From: Lachnospiraceae bacterium
GTDB lineage: Bacteria; Bacillota; Clostridia; Lachnospirales; Lachnospiraceae
DNA length: 7,461 nucleotides
Direction of reading: 5' to 3'
Assembly (NCBI GenBank): GCA_017613225.1
Contig: JAGAEH010000024.1
Coordinates: forward strand, 1-7,461
Positions 6,445 to 7,461 of this stretch are shown piece after piece (position 1 is the first letter of the stretch; every line of letters begins with the position of its first letter). Under the pieces are notes generated by a model that worked only from the letters and a program-made list of their open reading frames with translations, was not told the origin of the DNA and did not search any database. The translations under genes were made by a program, and so were the position numbers.

Positions 6445-7461
6445 ATGTCATTAGCAGCAATTTCTCTGATCGTACTGGTCGTAGTGGTTGCCATAGGCTT
6501 TATCAAAAAGGTCAACCTCGGTTTTCTGTCGCTGGGTGTCGCATTCATCCTGGGCACCGTGGGCGGTATGACGGCAAAGGAGATCTCCAAGGGCTTCGAC
6601 AGTTCCATGTTCGTCACCCTGGTGGGCGTCACCTTCCTGTTCGGCATGGCCTCCCAGAACGGCACGCTGGAACTTTTCTCCAAAAAGATCGTGGCTCTGG
6701 TGGGCAAGCGCACCGTCCTGATCCCGATCCTGATGTTCTTCCTGTCCGCGCTGATCTCCGCCATCGGCCCCGGCCACATCGCCGCGGGTATCCTGATGAC
6801 CACCTTCGCCATGTTCCTGGCCTTTGAGATGGGCATCAATCCGGTGATCACGGCACTATTCGCAAAACTAGGCGCAAATGCAGGCTGCGCCTCGCCACTA
6901 TCACTGACAGGCGTCCTGGCCAAGAGCCTGTCAGAGCCGCTGGGCTACAGCGGGTTCGGCCTGCACTTATTCCTGTCCACCCTGCTTTCCGGCCTGATCT
7001 TCACGCTGATCCTCTACATCGCCACCAAGAGCTACAAGGTCAAGGCGGACAACCCCTTAAAGCTGGCTGATATCCCCAAGTTCAACCGCAATCAGTGGTT
7101 CACCGTGGCTGCCATCATCATCATGGTCATCTGCTGCATCGGCTTCAAGCTGGATACCGGCCTGTTCGCCTTCGTCATGGCGGCCATCCTGGTGCTGCTG
7201 GGCTGCGCGGATGAAAAGAAGGCCATCAAGGGCGTGCCGTGGGGCACCCTGATCTTCATCTGCGGCGTGGGCTGCCTGGTCAACGTCATCAACAAGCTGG
7301 GCGGCATCACCCTGATCTCTGACTTCCTGACCAGCCTGATGGGCGAAAAGAGCGCGGTGCCGATCATGTCCGCCACCTCCGGCGTGCTGTCCTGGGTCAG
7401 CTCCACCACCGGCGTGGTCATGCCCGCCCTGTTCCCGATCGCGGCAGACGTGGCGAATACC
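6445..7461 (+). CDS. MatC-type dicarboxylate carrier (ion transporter superfamily), 3'-truncated
   Basis: An uninterrupted frame of 339 codons runs off the right edge; the family is usually about 420-450 residues, so roughly the last quarter is missing. AAGGGG (6430-6435) lies 9 nt before the ATG. The N-terminus has the pattern of the MatC N-terminal domain: a first membrane helix (4-20), then KVNLGFLSLGVAFILG (22-37), a loop with FDSSMFVTLVGVTFLFG (51-67) and the marker QNGT (71-74). More hydrophobic segments follow at about 89-109, 111-130, 171-192, 218-234, 238-254 and 266-283. KLGANAGCASPLSLTG (141-156) and the stretch SATSGVLSWVSSTTGVVMPA (309-328) look like the re-entrant substrate-binding loops of this superfamily. 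By family it imports C4-dicarboxylates, malonate or similar acids across the inner membrane. Pairing with a PrpF-family isomerase suggests the cargo is, or becomes, that enzyme's substrate. A run of otherwise avoided codons occurs at residues 137-155. Confidence 0.85.
   Translation, partial: MSLAAISLIVLVVVVAIGFIKKVNLGFLSLGVAFILGTVGGMTAKEISKGFDSSMFVTLVGVTFLFGMASQNGTLELFSKKIVALVGKRTVLIPILMFFLSALISAIGPGHIAAGILMTTFAMFLAFEMGINPVITALFAKLGANAGCASPLSLTGVLAKSLSEPLGYSGFGLHLFLSTLLSGLIFTLILYIATKSYKVKADNPLKLADIPKFNRNQWFTVAAIIIMVICCIGFKLDTGLFAFVMAAILVLLGCADEKKAIKGVPWGTLIFICGVGCLVNVINKLGGITLISDFLTSLMGEKSAVPIMSATSGVLSWVSSTTGVVMPALFPIAADVANT

Noticed and set aside
5967..6923. Minus-strand open frame spanning the isomerase-carrier junction
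   Set aside because: It crosses two well-supported + strand genes and their spacer and shows no family resemblance.

Overview
The window is about 7.5 kb of GC-rich, gene-dense bacterial DNA, with every convincing gene on the + strand. Strong Shine-Dalgarno sites (AGGAG-type), AT-rich intergenic promoters, heavy use of CTG/GCC-type codons and the gene families present suggest a high-GC anaerobic Firmicute (Clostridia, gut-type). This assignment is inferred from style and family content; there is no marker gene in the window.

Layout: (1) positions 2-280 hold the C-terminal end of an amidohydrolase. (2) A promoter-like site and a leader hairpin precede a 489-residue GT-B glycosyltransferase-like protein (399-1868) that I cannot assign to a characterised subfamily. 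(3) A 78-bp intergenic palindromic repeat with nested hairpins (1894-1971) follows. (4) Next come a GPH/MelB-type sugar:cation symporter (2036-3499) and a cytoplasmic GH36 alpha-galactosidase (3500-5143). They are joined as TAA|ATG with no spacer, so they look like a translationally coupled uptake-and-hydrolysis pair. (5) A good promoter-like site at 5184-5212 starts a second unit: a PrpF/3-methylitaconate-isomerase family protein (5262-6407) and, 37 nt later, a MatC-type dicarboxylate carrier (6445 to the window end, truncated).

Functionally there are two modules. The first imports a small galactoside or related glycoside and cleaves its alpha-galactosyl linkage in the cytoplasm. The glycosyltransferase upstream is separated by the repeat, and its link to that module is open. 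The second probably imports an unsaturated di- or tricarboxylate and isomerises its double bond. No regulator gene is visible for either module. I see no CRISPR array, transposase, phage gene, tRNA or rRNA. The items most worth a second look are the unassigned glycosyltransferase, the nested palindromic repeat, the non-MelB residues at the symporter's predicted sugar site, and a rare-codon patch with a hairpin inside the carrier gene.
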